Assembly (NCBI RefSeq): GCF_037975245.1
Contig: NC_092562.1
Location: forward strand, 27,044,054-27,108,053
Length of the DNA: 64,000 nt
Source of the DNA: Apostichopus japonicus
Lineage: Eukaryota; Echinodermata; Holothuroidea; Aspidochirotida; Stichopodidae
Direction of reading: 5' to 3'
Part shown: one piece after another, positions 51,501-63,242 of the stretch
Numbering within the stretch: position 1 is the stretch's first letter
Layout of the letters: each line of letters starts with the position of its first letter
The notes under the pieces: model-generated
The model's input: the letters and a program-made list of their open reading frames with translations, nothing else
Told to the model about the DNA's origin: nothing
Databases searched by the model: none
Translations under genes and position numbers: made by a program

Positions 51501-54500
51501 CCCTGGATTCAACGGAACAACTTGTGAAGAAGGTAATAATTTTCTCCTTGTTTATTGAAAGCAAAAGTATACATGACATATATTTTGAAAGATAGAGATT
51601 CTGCATAATGGACTTGCAAATCATAAAAGAAAAAAAAATAATTAAACTTCACATGTAATCCATTTTACCCATCTCACCCATGTTATAACACAGATGCATA
51701 TAAATGCGCAATATATTCAAGTCGAAAACGCTATTATAAGCAACTGTACAATTCGGTTCGGCTGTCCATTTCGCTTCTCATTTAAAATATATGATGTTGA
51801 TACAGGACAGGAAGCAATTGCTCAAGTCTACAGTTTCAAAGCTTTAGACCTTGTATCTTGTATTAAAACGTATGATATTGATAATAAAAACAATAAAAAA
51901 CAACAACAGTTATCATATCTGCAGAAAGAAAGGCATTTCTGAAATGGTGATTTTTAGGCCTTATTTGTACACCAGTTCGTTCAGAATGTTGAATTTGCAG
52001 GTTAATTACAGATAGTATTAACTTACCTAGAGTAGCAAGAATGGTTTTTATGCAATCTCACTCAGTACACAGAACCTTATTATTTTATTATTTCAAGAAC
52101 AACATTTACAAATATCTCACAGTTTCAAAATCTCAACTAAAACATATACCCTTGGTTGTAACGCAGCATGTCGATGACTGTGAGATAATATCAGTAAAAT
52201 CAGCTTGACTCATCCAATCATGTTCCCATGAAACTAACATCAATTTAATTCAGGTTTTTATAGCCAAAATATTTGTCACGAGGCTGTATATAAGGGTTTT
52301 ATGGATCCTCATATATGGACATTGTCAAAAAATACATTAAAGGGTGAATGAATCCTATTTTGTTATTTTTATATAATTACCTAATGTGTTGATGACACTG
52401 ACGTCAATTTTACTGGCCTCATTATATGATATTGTTTAAAACGCTTGAAACATTTAATAGTTATGACAATAAACCTTCCGTTTTTTTGTTTCTTTTAGTC
52501 TTCCAAGAATGTAAGGTTCTGCACTTAACATAAACATGCAGGTTCTGTGTTGACTGGGAACTGATGGAGTTACATGTCCGTTTGGTAATAGCACTGACGT
52601 TAAGGTGCTTCTCATTTGACTGTATTTTAAATGATTTATCTTTCCTGTTAGTTTGCGGAGGTAACAGATATGGAGATTCATGTAAAAAGCAATGTTCTAG
52701 CACTGACGAACCTGGCAAATGCAGTAGTTACCTTTTCTGCCTCGCCCACCCATATGGCTGTAGCTGTAACACAGGGTGGATGGGTTTGGACTGCCTTACC
52801 GGTAAAGCTTTATATATATATATATATTTTATTTATATTTATATATGTTCCTATTCCATCATGTTTTGTAAAAGTTTTATCATTCCTACTGTATAGTATA
52901 ATTTTAGTATTTGTGGGTTTTGGAGTTTAAATTCAGATAATGTCTTTTCCAGATTTAGCCAAAAAGTCCGGTGTTTGAAAATTGGCATGACCCAACAATT
53001 TATAAGGGTAACTAATGGTAGTGTGGGGCGGGGATTGTGTGGGTGGTGATGCAGGTGGCCAGCATTATGAGATTTTTTCCAGTTACAGAGTTTCAGTGCT
53101 AGGGACGGAATGTAGGTTCGAGAGATGAATTTGTGTACGAGGGATGGAATTTTAACCAGATTGTTTATGTGTCATGTTAGCGAGGTAATGTTAGGTCACT
53201 ACCCCATATATTGCTGAAACTTCACTGAAAGTTCCTATTAGACACATAATGTAGTCAGTAAGAAATTTAACTCTGTGTTAACTAAAGTGTTCCTGATATT
53301 ACAGTCCTCCAGAACTTGTTGCACATATTTCACTGACAGTGTTGTCTTTGCGATTCTTCCCAATTGTGGACACTACACTACTACACTACTTATACTTTCC
53401 AAAACAAAATGTTACAAAGCTCAGAACAATTTCGTTGCCTTACTCTTTGCAAATGATGTAAAATCTAATGTTATACCAGCAATCAGTTAATCTCAAAGAG
53501 GAACATTTCATGTCAATGGGTCACGATGTGGCCATACAGTATAAAGATGCTTTGAAATGAACCCTGAACCCTGAATGGTTGCGTGAAATTATTTTTGTAG
53601 TAAAAATGTAAAGATTCAAGACTCTTAGTGGCTTACCTCCCTCTCTAGTACCATGTACACACCTTTTGTCTCTCGCGTGTCCTTCTTTCGCAAATTAGCA
53701 TAATATCTCAAGTTATCAATAATATTTTTTAAACCCTATTTAATGAATTTGAGAAGGGGGATTAAAATTGTTGTAAGAATTGGAAAATGGTATAAACGAC
53801 ATCAACGTTTTATAAAAATATGTCAAGTGATGACGTGTATGTAACTCTCTCTTTTTTTTGGCTATTTTTTCCCTCAAGCCAATAAGTGTTTTGTTGCCAA
53901 AGCAACATCCTACATCTTAATTATGTTTTGATTTCTTCATTTTGTTGTATATTCATCATTTTATTGAATTAACTTATAGTAATTTGTTTACAACAATTAA
54001 GCTAAGACAAGTGACGATGGTCTTCACATTCCATCCCTCGCACATTCTGACGTTTCGGCTATGACCCTGTTATGTTATCACACTAGTTTATTGACATGTA
54101 AAAATGAAATTTTAAGGAAACATCTTCAAATGAATTCATGTAGGCATATTAACTTATGCAAAAAATAAAATTGGCTTGTAGGCAGACACTTTGTGTAATG
54201 CAGTATTTCAAAAGGGAAAATAGTGGATGTTATGCAATGGTGGACCAGGTGATCAGATGGATACTTAGTCTTACAAGGTTTTGAAATATTTGTCTAAAAC
54301 ACTCAAATTAAAATGCTAACTAGATACATTGTTAATTACAAGTTGTTCCGTCTGAGTTTGAATTGTGGTGATTCCCATTATAATGTCAAGTTTTGTAAAG
54401 ACGTTTGGATGAAGTTATAATAATGCCCATGACAATGTAAATATGTGATGTGATGGATGTTCCGAATTGCCAGGTCATTGTTGAAAGGCAACATTTTTAA

Positions 54501-57500
54501 CTCTAGCTAGCAATATTTAATATAAAAAATGCCAAATAATAAAAATAGGTATAATCCTCATTAGAAGATGAGGATTAAGTTTCTTAAGTTTTCTCAACAT
54601 AGTAAACAAATAGAGAAAATATATGATCATATGATATCGCAAACTGTAATAGTCATTGTAGTGTGATGAAGACTGATTTGTAAGGATTTTAAGGTAAAAG
54701 GCTGTTTAATGTGTCAACATCAATATTACCTTCTCAGTATCTGGAGGAACAATTGGTTGTGTGACACAGTAATACAGACTAAAATGGCAGTCAGACCTTC
54801 AGTGTCTTTCGTGTCTTGTTAAATTTATGGTGGATACTAAAGCTTGTCAAAATACCATGTGCATGTTTTCTGGATAATTATTAGGTATGCTAGTGTAAAT
54901 TAACCGACATTCTGCATGATACTTTTTGTAGTAAGCTTAAGTAGGAATTTGTCAATAAAAGTGATTTACATTTTACAGTATTAAATAAAAAAAAATCCAT
55001 GAGTTCCAACTTCATTTAAATAAGCAAGTTCTTCACTTTGACATCAGAATGTGATTCAGCAAACTTTGGAGCCAGCTGCCTACAGACCTGCCACTGTCAG
55101 TCTGGGCAGTGTGACAGATATACAGGAGTCTGTACAGGATTATCAACAGACTGTAGTAGTGGATGGACAGGGACAAATTGTCAGGGTAAGTTCTGTTTCT
55201 TGATGGATGTTGATCCAACATAACATTTGATACATTATTAGAGGAAAATGACCTGCTCTGATCTCAGACCTACTTCACTGTCATTGTCAGTCTAGCCAGT
55301 CATGTAACAGCTATACGGGGGTTTGTACAGGAGGGTGTAGCAGTGGATGGATAATGACTAATTGTCAGGGTTAGTACAATTACTTGATGCATTATAAGTG
55401 GAAAATGACTTGCTCTTAAATCAGACCTATTCCCACTGCGGTAAGTTGCCGCTCCATCTACAATCAAAATAGGTGAATCCTTTGTGTCATTAGGATGTGT
55501 TGCAGGATCCCATGAAACAGCTTCCTACAGAGCTGTTAAGGATCCATTTGTTCAATGCAATAAATATAGAGGAAACATCGACAGGCAGTAAATATCTGAT
55601 CATATATCTTAAATCCTGTACATTATGAAAAGTACTGTGCATTGCTTAAAACCCTAATGTTAGCGACCCCCTCCCCTCCTCATACTCCTCCCAATACGGT
55701 AAAAAGTTAGTCACTAAAATCAAACACTTATAATTTTTCGTTGCCACTTTAGGAAAAGTGCCACTAACTGGAACATTTGATATAGCAACAAGGCACTAGA
55801 TTATAAATCAATTTGAGGACTGCAGTTGAGACTGGACAAGTTGCACGAATACTTAATATATAGTTGTAAAAGGGTTCAACTACCGCTATACAATTTATAA
55901 CAAATATTACCCCTTTGGAAAATCAATGAACCACAACAAAATTTAGCAAATTATTGTTGATTCATAGTTTTCGACCAGTTTTCTCAGGGGAGGGATAATT
56001 GCCATCATATCATTAAATCGTAATTGCTCTCTTATGGATATCAAACATGATTTTAGGTTGTCAGTTAGAGGGGGGGGGGGGACAAGGTGGTTCATTGAGT
56101 TTTATCTCAAGGTATCCTGTAGTTCTAACTAACCTAATTTTGACTATACTAAACATATTGGAACATGTTATGCTGTCGCCATGGCACCACTTTTCTTCTC
56201 TGACATTTTGACATTTGTTTATGTACCATTATTTTGTGCAGAATTAAATGCGTTTTTGCCAGATGGTCAAATCTTAATTTTGGTAAAATTTAGCTTCAGT
56301 GGACAGTATCTCAAGATCTTATTTCTGGTGTACCTTCCAGAAAAGCAATTCTTCGAACTTCAAATGTTTTTTGAAACATTTGTGTTTATCCTGTAGTTCC
56401 TGATGTTTGTACTACTGACTATTATGGATCTACCTGCACTGATAAATGTCACTGCCTGGGGAATGCTGCATGTAATAAGATAACGGGAGAATGTCCAGGC
56501 CAAAAGTGTGCTCCAGGCTATGAAGTTTACATGGGAGAACATAACTGTGCAGGTATGGCGTGAGTCTGGCCTGGGAATTGAGTGACTAGATGTCAGATGT
56601 AAAATCAACATAAAATATAAGCTTTGTTCTCAAAATAAATCCATATTCTCTCAATCTTTTAGAAATTACAAATTCTTAAAAGAACTTTATTGCCACAACC
56701 AGAGTGTGGCATATATTACTTTAAGTAGAATGATGTGAGTGAGGAAATGTGTTTATTTCCCCTGAAATGACGCAGTGTTTAAAATCAATTTCATGATCTA
56801 GCAGCAAGGTTAAATTTGCCAGTCACAGGTTTCTTGGTCTGAGCTGAAGTACCACTCTTAAATTAAATTAAAAATATCAAAAGTAATCAGAATGCCCTCT
56901 GATTATTATAATTGTGGTTAACATGTTATCTTGGCGATAATTATATATCAAATTGAGAAAAGAAAGTGAGAATAAATCATCAGTGAGAAATTGAGTGCAG
57001 AATATATTCGCCTTTCTTATCATATTTATGTAAGAAAAGGATATTACATATAACCAGGGCATCGTATACAAATATATTTCAATAGCTAACAGTACAGTGA
57101 ATGAATGTAGAGCATTTTGATTTACAGAATGCCTAGGTCCACGCTTTGGGATGGACTGTGAGAATGATTGCCACTGTTCAGAAAGTTACTGCAACAAAGT
57201 AACAGGAAGTTGCTCTGGAGGTTGCAACCCTGAATGGGTGGAACTATTTCCAGCCAACTTATGCCAGACAGGTAAGAAACGTTCTGTCATGATTACATCC
57301 AGGATTGTACCACCTGGTAATATGAAATGACATTTAAAGATAACTTGGAAACATTGAAAGTCATAAAGGAAATTAATGCATATTAACATGATTCATTGAT
57401 ATAGGTAATGTGATAAGTATGTGTCTACTCCAGTTCACGTGTAGCGTTCCTTACTTAATAAACAAATCTCAAACACAGACTGTTTTATTGAAAGTGATAA

Positions 57501-60500
57501 ATATGCGCATTGCTGGGTTGTGATAAGTGCCTTTATGACTAGAACATATAGGTTCTTTGTCAGTGGCTGGTTTAATTGACGATTTATCGTTCTTTCAGCT
57601 CTAGATCAGTTTGTATCTTTGAAGCTGCTCCACCAAGGGATCTTTGATAAATGACTGATACCAGCAACATAAAAAATGTTTATATCAAAGATAATACAAA
57701 CTTGTTTATTGCTTAATGTATATTTCTGTGCATTGATAAGCAACTAAATATGCATGTTGATTATAAAACAAATGAAAACGATTTGTAAACGAAAACGATT
57801 TGTAATAAACCACAGCATGACATTATTGTACAACAATGTTTCCATTTTAGTTGTTTAGTTGTTAAGTTTATGAGATTAAGTGTTGAGTCAAGCAAACAGC
57901 TCATTTGTCTCTGTATGTATTCATAAAGTGTGCTCAGTGGAAACTTGGGGGAAGGTGGGCTGGTAATATGCTTCAGGTTTAATTTTAAATTTGCTGTCTC
58001 GGTAAGCAAGTGATGTTCATGATAATGGTCTTCACAATCTCAGTACACTCTCATCAAAATATCACGTTTGTAATCTCAGTACTTTCTCATCAAAGTATTA
58101 TCTTTGCGTTGTACTTGAAATTGATAATTTTCTTCAGTATGATCTGATATTTTATTAAGACTACTATGAGTGTTTCTCATTCTTTCCTCATTTAAGGTCT
58201 AATAGATGCCGCATATACACCCAAGAATCCTGGTATAACAGTTCCTGTGAATTGCACAGCTGCTAAGGGTCCAAGTAGTTCAGACATTAATAACTTAAAT
58301 ATTGTTCTGTCAAGTCATCATGAAAATTTAGAAGACGATGGAATTTCTTCTGAAGGGGTTACTGATGATACAACAACAATAACTGCTTCATTCATGGTAG
58401 ATAATGTCATAGATGAACAGACACTTTACTGTCAGCTGAGGAAAGATGAAAACAAATATGCAGTATATAACATAATTGTAGATGTATTTGGTGAGTAGCA
58501 TGATATTGAATATGTTACAATTGTATGTTAGAGTTCTACCGTGGTCTTTCTAGAATTGCTAAGTATTATACAGGAAGAGAATTTTTCTGTACCTTGAAAC
58601 TCTTCTCAATACACAATTTGCAATTAGTAACAGTGAGCTTACCAACACTATGGGAAGATGATCCAAAGGAGATGTCTTCAGATTTCACTAAGCATGATCA
58701 ATACCTCTAATTCTAGAGGAGAGAGTCGAGAGTACCATGACAATTATTGTCATGCTAGCAAACTCATTTTATTTGTATTTGGGAGAATTGGTTTCTAATA
58801 ACTCTGTTCAAATCAATTTATCAGTTGAAGTTCATGTTTCTAAGTAGTCACTAGTAATACAATACACCAATAGGTTAACTGAGTGTATATGTTTTATTTC
58901 TTTAGTGAACTTTAGATTCAATCTAAATTTATTTTTTTTCTTTGGTAAGGATGAATTTTAGTGAAGTCCACTTTTATCAAAATCAAAACTTTGAAATACC
59001 GTATCTCTAAAGGCAATGTTTCTTAATATTCATATTTTGTATAAATTGCTCCATGCACAATATCAGAGATCACGGACATAGGCTAATTATAACAACATAT
59101 GTCAGATTAAATTTTTGCCCATGGTTCAAAGGTCACGTTTTCGCCTTTTTAGGATTTCTTCACAATATTTACAATTGCAAACATGTGCCAGAATTCTTTT
59201 TCCGCTTTGGATAAAATTAGAATATATTATAAAAAAATGTATCTTGTGGTTTTAATCATGCAACTCATACTTAAGTCTTATTCTTACAGCGTGGTCGTTT
59301 AACTGTTCATGGCTTGCAATTTCTGCACACAAAAAAACACATGTAACAAGTGCAGGAACGATGCAGAAGCTAACCTTAGCTTCAATTTGAGAAATTTGTT
59401 TTGATTGGCAATATTTCTGAGCAGTTTATCTATTTGTTTGTGCAAAAAAAAGGCATACGCAGGATAATGGTGTAATTTACTTTCCCACCATTTCATTTTC
59501 CCTTGCGTACTGCTCATTGTGAGCAGACAAAATTTGTTACAATCCTAGAAAGTTGAAAACATTTGGTTTGAAAACAAGACAGAAATATAAATATTTTTTA
59601 TTATTATGGACGTGAACACAATGACAAAGTTTGATATAAATTTGAAAAGTTAAAAGGAAGTAATTATCGCATAAACTGGCTAGCTACCTTTGTAACATGT
59701 TTAAACCAGAACGCAAAATTGTACCGAGGTTTGATTGATGACCTCATTGTAATAGTGTATGAGCCATTGTTATCCATGTAAGGTATAATGAGGTCCCTAT
59801 CTGATATTGGCAACCAACACGCCAAGTATAAGGGTTGCGACTCGGATACACTTGTATATAGCGATAGACCATTTTCATGTCTGACGTTACACTACATAGT
59901 CCATAATGCTTTCTTTCAATAGAGGAACTGTGTTTTACAATTTTCACACTTGGGCTTCTAGATCTCCCTGTTCTGCAATCTGCTCCAATAGCAGATTTAA
60001 TAACTGATTCAACAGTCACCATCAGCTGGTCAGCCTGGAATGAAGAAACTGAAGATGGGGACCCTCCTGTTATCGGTTACATACCTTACTACAAGCTGGA
60101 ATCAGCACAGGAATGGTCAGCTGGTAGTTCTACTTCTATCAAGACCCTCGTTTTTATATTTACTGGCCTCACGCAAGATGAAAGCTACTCCTTCAGTGTA
60201 GCAGCAATACGAGAAGGAGAAGATGGAGAAGGTCAAAGAAGTCCAGAGCTAAATATTGCAACAATGTGTGCAGGTATTTTGCCTTATCTTACTACTTCAC
60301 GTTGTATTTTAACGGTTTTATAGTTCATGTAAATTATTTTGATCAGCATATTGGCAAATGTTTACTGAAAGATTTTCTTGTTAGCATCTCATTGCATTGT
60401 ATTAATCGGTGTCCTTATATTTTATTTCCCTATATTAATGAAAGGAACATGTTAATAACGAGCAAGTAGTACTCATGCCAATGCACCTTTAGTTTTATGT

Positions 60501-61914
60501 CAAATTTGTTGAAGTTCTATATGTGTTGATTATGGCAGTAACCCCCTCACGTTACACCTTTGGAAATCCCAAGGTTACTGATAAATGAACACATTAACCA
60601 TAGTTCCTCCTGGGGATAGGCCAAGTCTCATACACGTACATGAACTAAATGTTGGATTCCTTGATACTCGTAACCAATGCAGTTACGATGACGTATTATC
60701 GTATCTATTTGTGTATGTATGCATGTGACGTTCAGGACTGTGAAAAAAGAAACAGTTGGCCTTGATAATTGGTTTAATGTTACCATATCAACCCAATGAT
60801 GTTCTCTATTGATTGGGTACAGATAACACGCGTATTTATTAATTTGCGACAATGAATGTATTTATAAGTATTTGAGACAGTAATGTTGCGCTTCTTTAGC
60901 AAGTAAACATTAAACACACGAGGCATGTGAAATTGCGGTACCTTATCCGGCTACTCAGCAGTGTTGTAGATCCCGAGACTACTCTTTGTTGATGTCGAAG
61001 TGTTTGGTATTGGTCTCAGATCTTTGTCGTTACGAATATTCCATTGTTCTGGAGTCAAGACCAGCTTATATTTAATATTAAGGAACATACAATGACAAGT
61101 ATATTTGACGGTTTCATTCAAGACCCACTTAACCCTTTAAGCAGTAAAAAACAGTTTTACATTTTACACGAAAACGGTCATTTTGTTGCCTGAGTTTGTG
61201 AGACGCTAAACTACGTTCACTTCACACTACGAATGATATCTCACGTATGCGATCAGACTTAACACTCACCAATTTCATATGTTTGACGAAAAAATTGAAG
61301 TTAAATTGTAATTTGTAAGCTGGCGTAACAGTAACAATATCACGGTCACTATTTTTATATAGCATGCAGGTAAATATTTCTTAGCAATTTACAAGTAACA
61401 TTTTACTTTCCCAATGAAACTCCCTGACAATTTTATCGGCTTTAAAGCTTATGGCCGTACGGCTGAAAGAGACGGCAAGCCAAAGGAATCTTCTGAATCA
61501 ACACGAAAAAGACAATTAACCAATACATAAGACGAAGCCTATCATGACCATTCTTGACCTAAAATCATATGATTATATAAGCTTCATAGTCACTGAGACA
61601 ACCCGACACAAGAGTAGCTCAATACAATCGGCATTCCATTAGTTTATAATCCAGGCTATAATTATACGGCTTCAATATTGCCTCACATAAACATAAAAAT
61701 ATATTACAGAGGGAAAAGATATCAATTATTAACGGTTTACTTTGTTCACTATTAACCTGTTTAATTTTCTTGCGGAATACAGTGTTGAAATAAGTATGTG
61801 ACACAATACATATTGTTTTAAAAGGTTAGCATATGTTAACTTCAATCTCAAAACATGAGCACCAAAGCAAATGGAACTTGGTATCACACTACTGACAAAA
61901 TGATCTCGGAATTC

Positions 61915-61949
<35 letters not shown>

Positions 61950-63242
61950 ATATATTGATATATATATATTGATATATATTGATATATCTGTAGAAAGTGC
62001 AAACGGTTAACCATATTTATTTTCTACAGTACATGATGAGTTAAAGTAAAATGAAGGTTCCACGTGTTCTCTGTTAAAAATAAACGTCAAATAATTCAAT
62101 TTACGGGCTTTAAATCAGTAACAAACATTATTGGATCTCCTCGCTTCGAAGAAAAGTTTCATAGAAGTGTTATAATGACTGTATATTACCGTCGTACTAT
62201 TCAGCCGCCTAATTAAACCTCGTTTGAAACTTTCAGACAACGTAGGTTATTGTATAGTACCGTTACTCTACTTAGGATACTCTTTAAGGCTTAGCAGTGA
62301 AACCAAAATTGCCCTGCTGTCCGTGTAAACGTCAGGGAAGCCTGAAACGGAAGCCTGCTCCATTCAATTTCTTCATCCACATATTAACCGAACTTTATCA
62401 AGCAAAGAAACCAGATTCAATGTGCATCTTACAGCGAGAGACGTTTATTCTTCTTTAAAGAAAACTGGCTCACCATTAATTCCTTATATTTATCATACAG
62501 CATGGTGAGATTCACCTGTAGCATTTAAGTACATCCTTCTTTAATTAACGTTGCCTCTTATAACTTGAATTTTATTTTCATTATTCCATTTTTTACAAAT
62601 GAAGTTCCTGAGGATAGCCCTATGAATGTAGTTGCAGAAGTCGCTGGAGGAGATCAGGAAAATGTGAAAATATCTTGGCAGGTTTGAATTTTTATATTTT
62701 CATTCTCCGAGATATTGTCAAGTTCTTCATTATACCTGAATGCCAATACCATTGGAAATGGCTACAATTTTGTCGATTTTTATATTATTCAGTAACATTC
62801 CTGTTTTTATCAAACCTTGTAGTTGATACGAAGCCATTAATGAACGTTCTTTCAAGGGAAAATGATGCAGAAAAGTTGGCTGCCTGACTTCATGCTTTGC
62901 TTTGGTAAACAGGGTGGCAGCTTATCTCGCTGGATTTGATTGTCCCAAAGCATAAGAACACTTAATGTTTTACACTTGTAATTGTATTTTAATCCGTTCT
63001 GTTAACCTAGGTTCCCACTGATGACATATCATGTAGTTCTGGTGTGACTGTGTTAACTATATTCTATGCATCAATTAACTTGGAAACACTACACGAAGGC
63101 GAATATAACATAACAGATCCTTCAAATACCTCATTGACGCTAACTGATCTGAAGTCAGAAGGAAATTACAGCATCCAAATGACGCTGGCAACAAGTGGAG
63201 GTGAAAGTTCTAGCAGTGATGAGATTTACTACTATGTACCAA
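45507..63242 (+). CDS. Receptor with Tie-like ectodomain (Ig-Ig-EGFx5-Ig-FN3), 5' part; runs off the window
   Basis: Twelve exons from the start codon to 63242, with every junction in compatible phase (mostly phase 1, the class that permits exon shuffling). Order: signal peptide, two Ig-like domains, EGF-like exons, a third Ig-like domain, one complete FN3 exon, and one FN3 split over two exons. The EGF exon at 52652-52801 carries CSSYLFCLAHPYGCSCNTGW, closely following the Tie1/Tie2 EGF signature. Tie kinases have Ig-Ig-EGF3-Ig-FN3 layout, so the ectodomain is Tie-like with extra EGF units. However, the last FN3 exons duplicate those of the minus-strand phosphatase gene, so the missing cytoplasmic part could be a phosphatase rather than a kinase. 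A membrane receptor either way. Confidence 0.85.
45997..46575. repeat. Direct duplication, copy 2
   Basis: Second copy of the 44235-44776 segment, about 1.77 kb away in the same orientation. Exon 1 of the receptor lies between the two copies. An extra TTTGAGAAGTTTAGAAG insertion occurs near 46220. Confidence 0.85.
46775..47022 (-). repeat. Dispersed repeat family R1, copy 4 (inverted)
   Basis: Reverse complement of the family, including GATGCAACTTACAAGG, GCATTTTCGGCCAAAATTG and CGCTTCGGGCC, and beginning at a C-run (46791-46802). It lies in intron 1 of the receptor. Confidence 0.75.
47111..47200. repeat. (TG)n microsatellite
   Basis: Interrupted TG tracts in intron 1 of the receptor. Confidence 0.9.
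48387..48707 (+). CDS. Tie-like receptor exon 2: Ig-like domain 1
   Basis: 321 nt, phase 1 to 1. It encodes EPVKMTFLGVKPFESENSAT, then HYQCHLSES, FRTVWTRNGGENV and FGVFGCEA. Two Cys about 80 residues apart with a Trp between them (YQC ... GCEA) are the Ig pattern. Tie receptors start their ectodomain with Ig-like domains. Confidence 0.82.
49532..49798 (+). CDS. Tie-like receptor exon 3: Ig-like domain 2
   Basis: 267 nt, phase 1 to 1. It encodes FRWLKDNVRNKTF, then GPVGVDDAGVYECHIHN, the classic DxGxYxC Ig strand. The first Cys is replaced (SIGMKITG region), so the domain may lack the usual disulfide. Confidence 0.85.
51398..51532 (+). CDS. Tie-like receptor exon 4: EGF-like domain
   Basis: 135 nt, phase 1 to 1. 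It encodes ACSAHRWGLDACDGICDN, then CYNGGICNETSGKCICAPGF and CEEG. This is the GxWGxxC...C.NGGxC...GxCxCxxGF pattern of Tie and laminin-type EGF repeats. Confidence 0.9.
52652..52801 (+). CDS. Tie-like receptor exon 5: Tie-signature EGF domain
   Basis: 150 nt, phase 1 to 1. It encodes VCGGNRYGDSCKKQCS, then GKCSSYLFCLAHPYGCSCNT and GWMGLDC. The SYxFCLxxPYGCSCxxGWxGLxC string is the strongest family marker in the window and is characteristic of Tie1/Tie2. Confidence 0.93.
52805..52860. repeat. Short (TA)n tract
   Basis: TA-rich tract just inside the intron after exon 5. Confidence 0.8.
55048..55185 (+). CDS. Tie-like receptor exon 6: EGF-like domain
   Basis: 138 nt, phase 1 to 1. It encodes ECDSANFGASCLQTCHCQSG, then CDRYTGVCTGL and CSSGWTGTNCQG. 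Followed 83 bp later by a partial copy (55268-55369). Confidence 0.9.
55268..55369 (+). CDS. Partial duplicate EGF exon (possible cassette exon)
   Basis: 102 nt between TGATCTCAG and CAGG|GTTAGT, phase 1 to 1, open throughout. It encodes LLHCHCQSSQSCNSYTGVCT and GGCSSGWIMTNCQG. It copies the second two thirds of exon 6 and lacks the first Cys pair. Because it keeps usable splice signals and frame, it could be included without breaking the protein; equally it may be a decaying duplicate. Confidence 0.5.
56397..56552 (+). CDS. Tie-like receptor exon 7: EGF-like domain
   Basis: 156 nt, phase 1 to 1. It encodes VPDVCTTDYYGSTCTDKCHC, then NAACNKITGECPG, CAPGY and HNC. YGxxCxxxCHC plus GxC spacing as in its neighbours. 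Confidence 0.88.
57128..57271 (+). CDS. Tie-like receptor exon 8: EGF-like domain
   Basis: 144 nt, phase 1 to 1. It encodes ECLGPRFGMDCENDCHCSES, then YCNKVTGSCSGGCNPEW and LCQTG. Last of the EGF series. Confidence 0.88.
58197..58490 (+). CDS. Tie-like receptor exon 9: third Ig-like domain
   Basis: 294 nt, phase 1 to 1. It encodes AAYTPKNPGITVPVNCTAAK and later EQTLYCQLRKDENKYAVYN. Two Cys about 70 residues apart (VNC ... LYC) suggest an Ig fold, in the position of the third Ig domain of Tie receptors between the EGF and FN3 blocks. Confidence 0.75.
59962..60273 (+). CDS. Tie-like receptor exon 10: FN3 domain
   Basis: 312 nt, phase 1 to 1. It encodes LPVLQSAPIADLITDSTVTI, SWSAWNEE, PPVIGYIPYYK and DESYSFSVAAIREGEDGEG. 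It resembles the phosphatase-gene FN3 exons at 28435-28758 and 26938-27215 in length, phase and the REGxxGxG end. Confidence 0.9.
60274..62604. other. Intron of the Tie-like receptor, with a (TA)n tract
   Basis: No exon recognised. A compound TA/TTGATA microsatellite is at 61915-61990. From about 62040 the sequence is the right arm of the inverted duplication. Confidence 0.6.
62605..62681 (+). CDS. Tie-like receptor exon 11: FN3 first half
   Basis: 77 nt, phase 1 to 0, encoding VPEDSPMNVVAEVAGGDQEN and VKISWQ. Duplicate of minus-strand exon 30352-30428. Confidence 0.88.
63011..63242 (+). CDS. Tie-like receptor exon 12: FN3 second half
   Basis: 232 nt, phase 0 to 1, acceptor TTAACCTAG and donor CCAA|GTATGT. 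It encodes VPTDDISCSSGVTVLTIFYA, later LTDLKSEGNYSIQMTLATSG, ending YYYVPS. Duplicate of minus-strand exon 29791-30022. The next exon should lie beyond the window. Confidence 0.88.

Noticed and set aside
62675-62887. ORF starting MAGLNFYIFILRDIV, with a conserved counterpart at 30125-30358 on the minus strand
   Set aside because: Looks conserved, but it begins at an exon donor and is intronic. The similarity comes from the inverted duplication, which conserves introns and exons alike.
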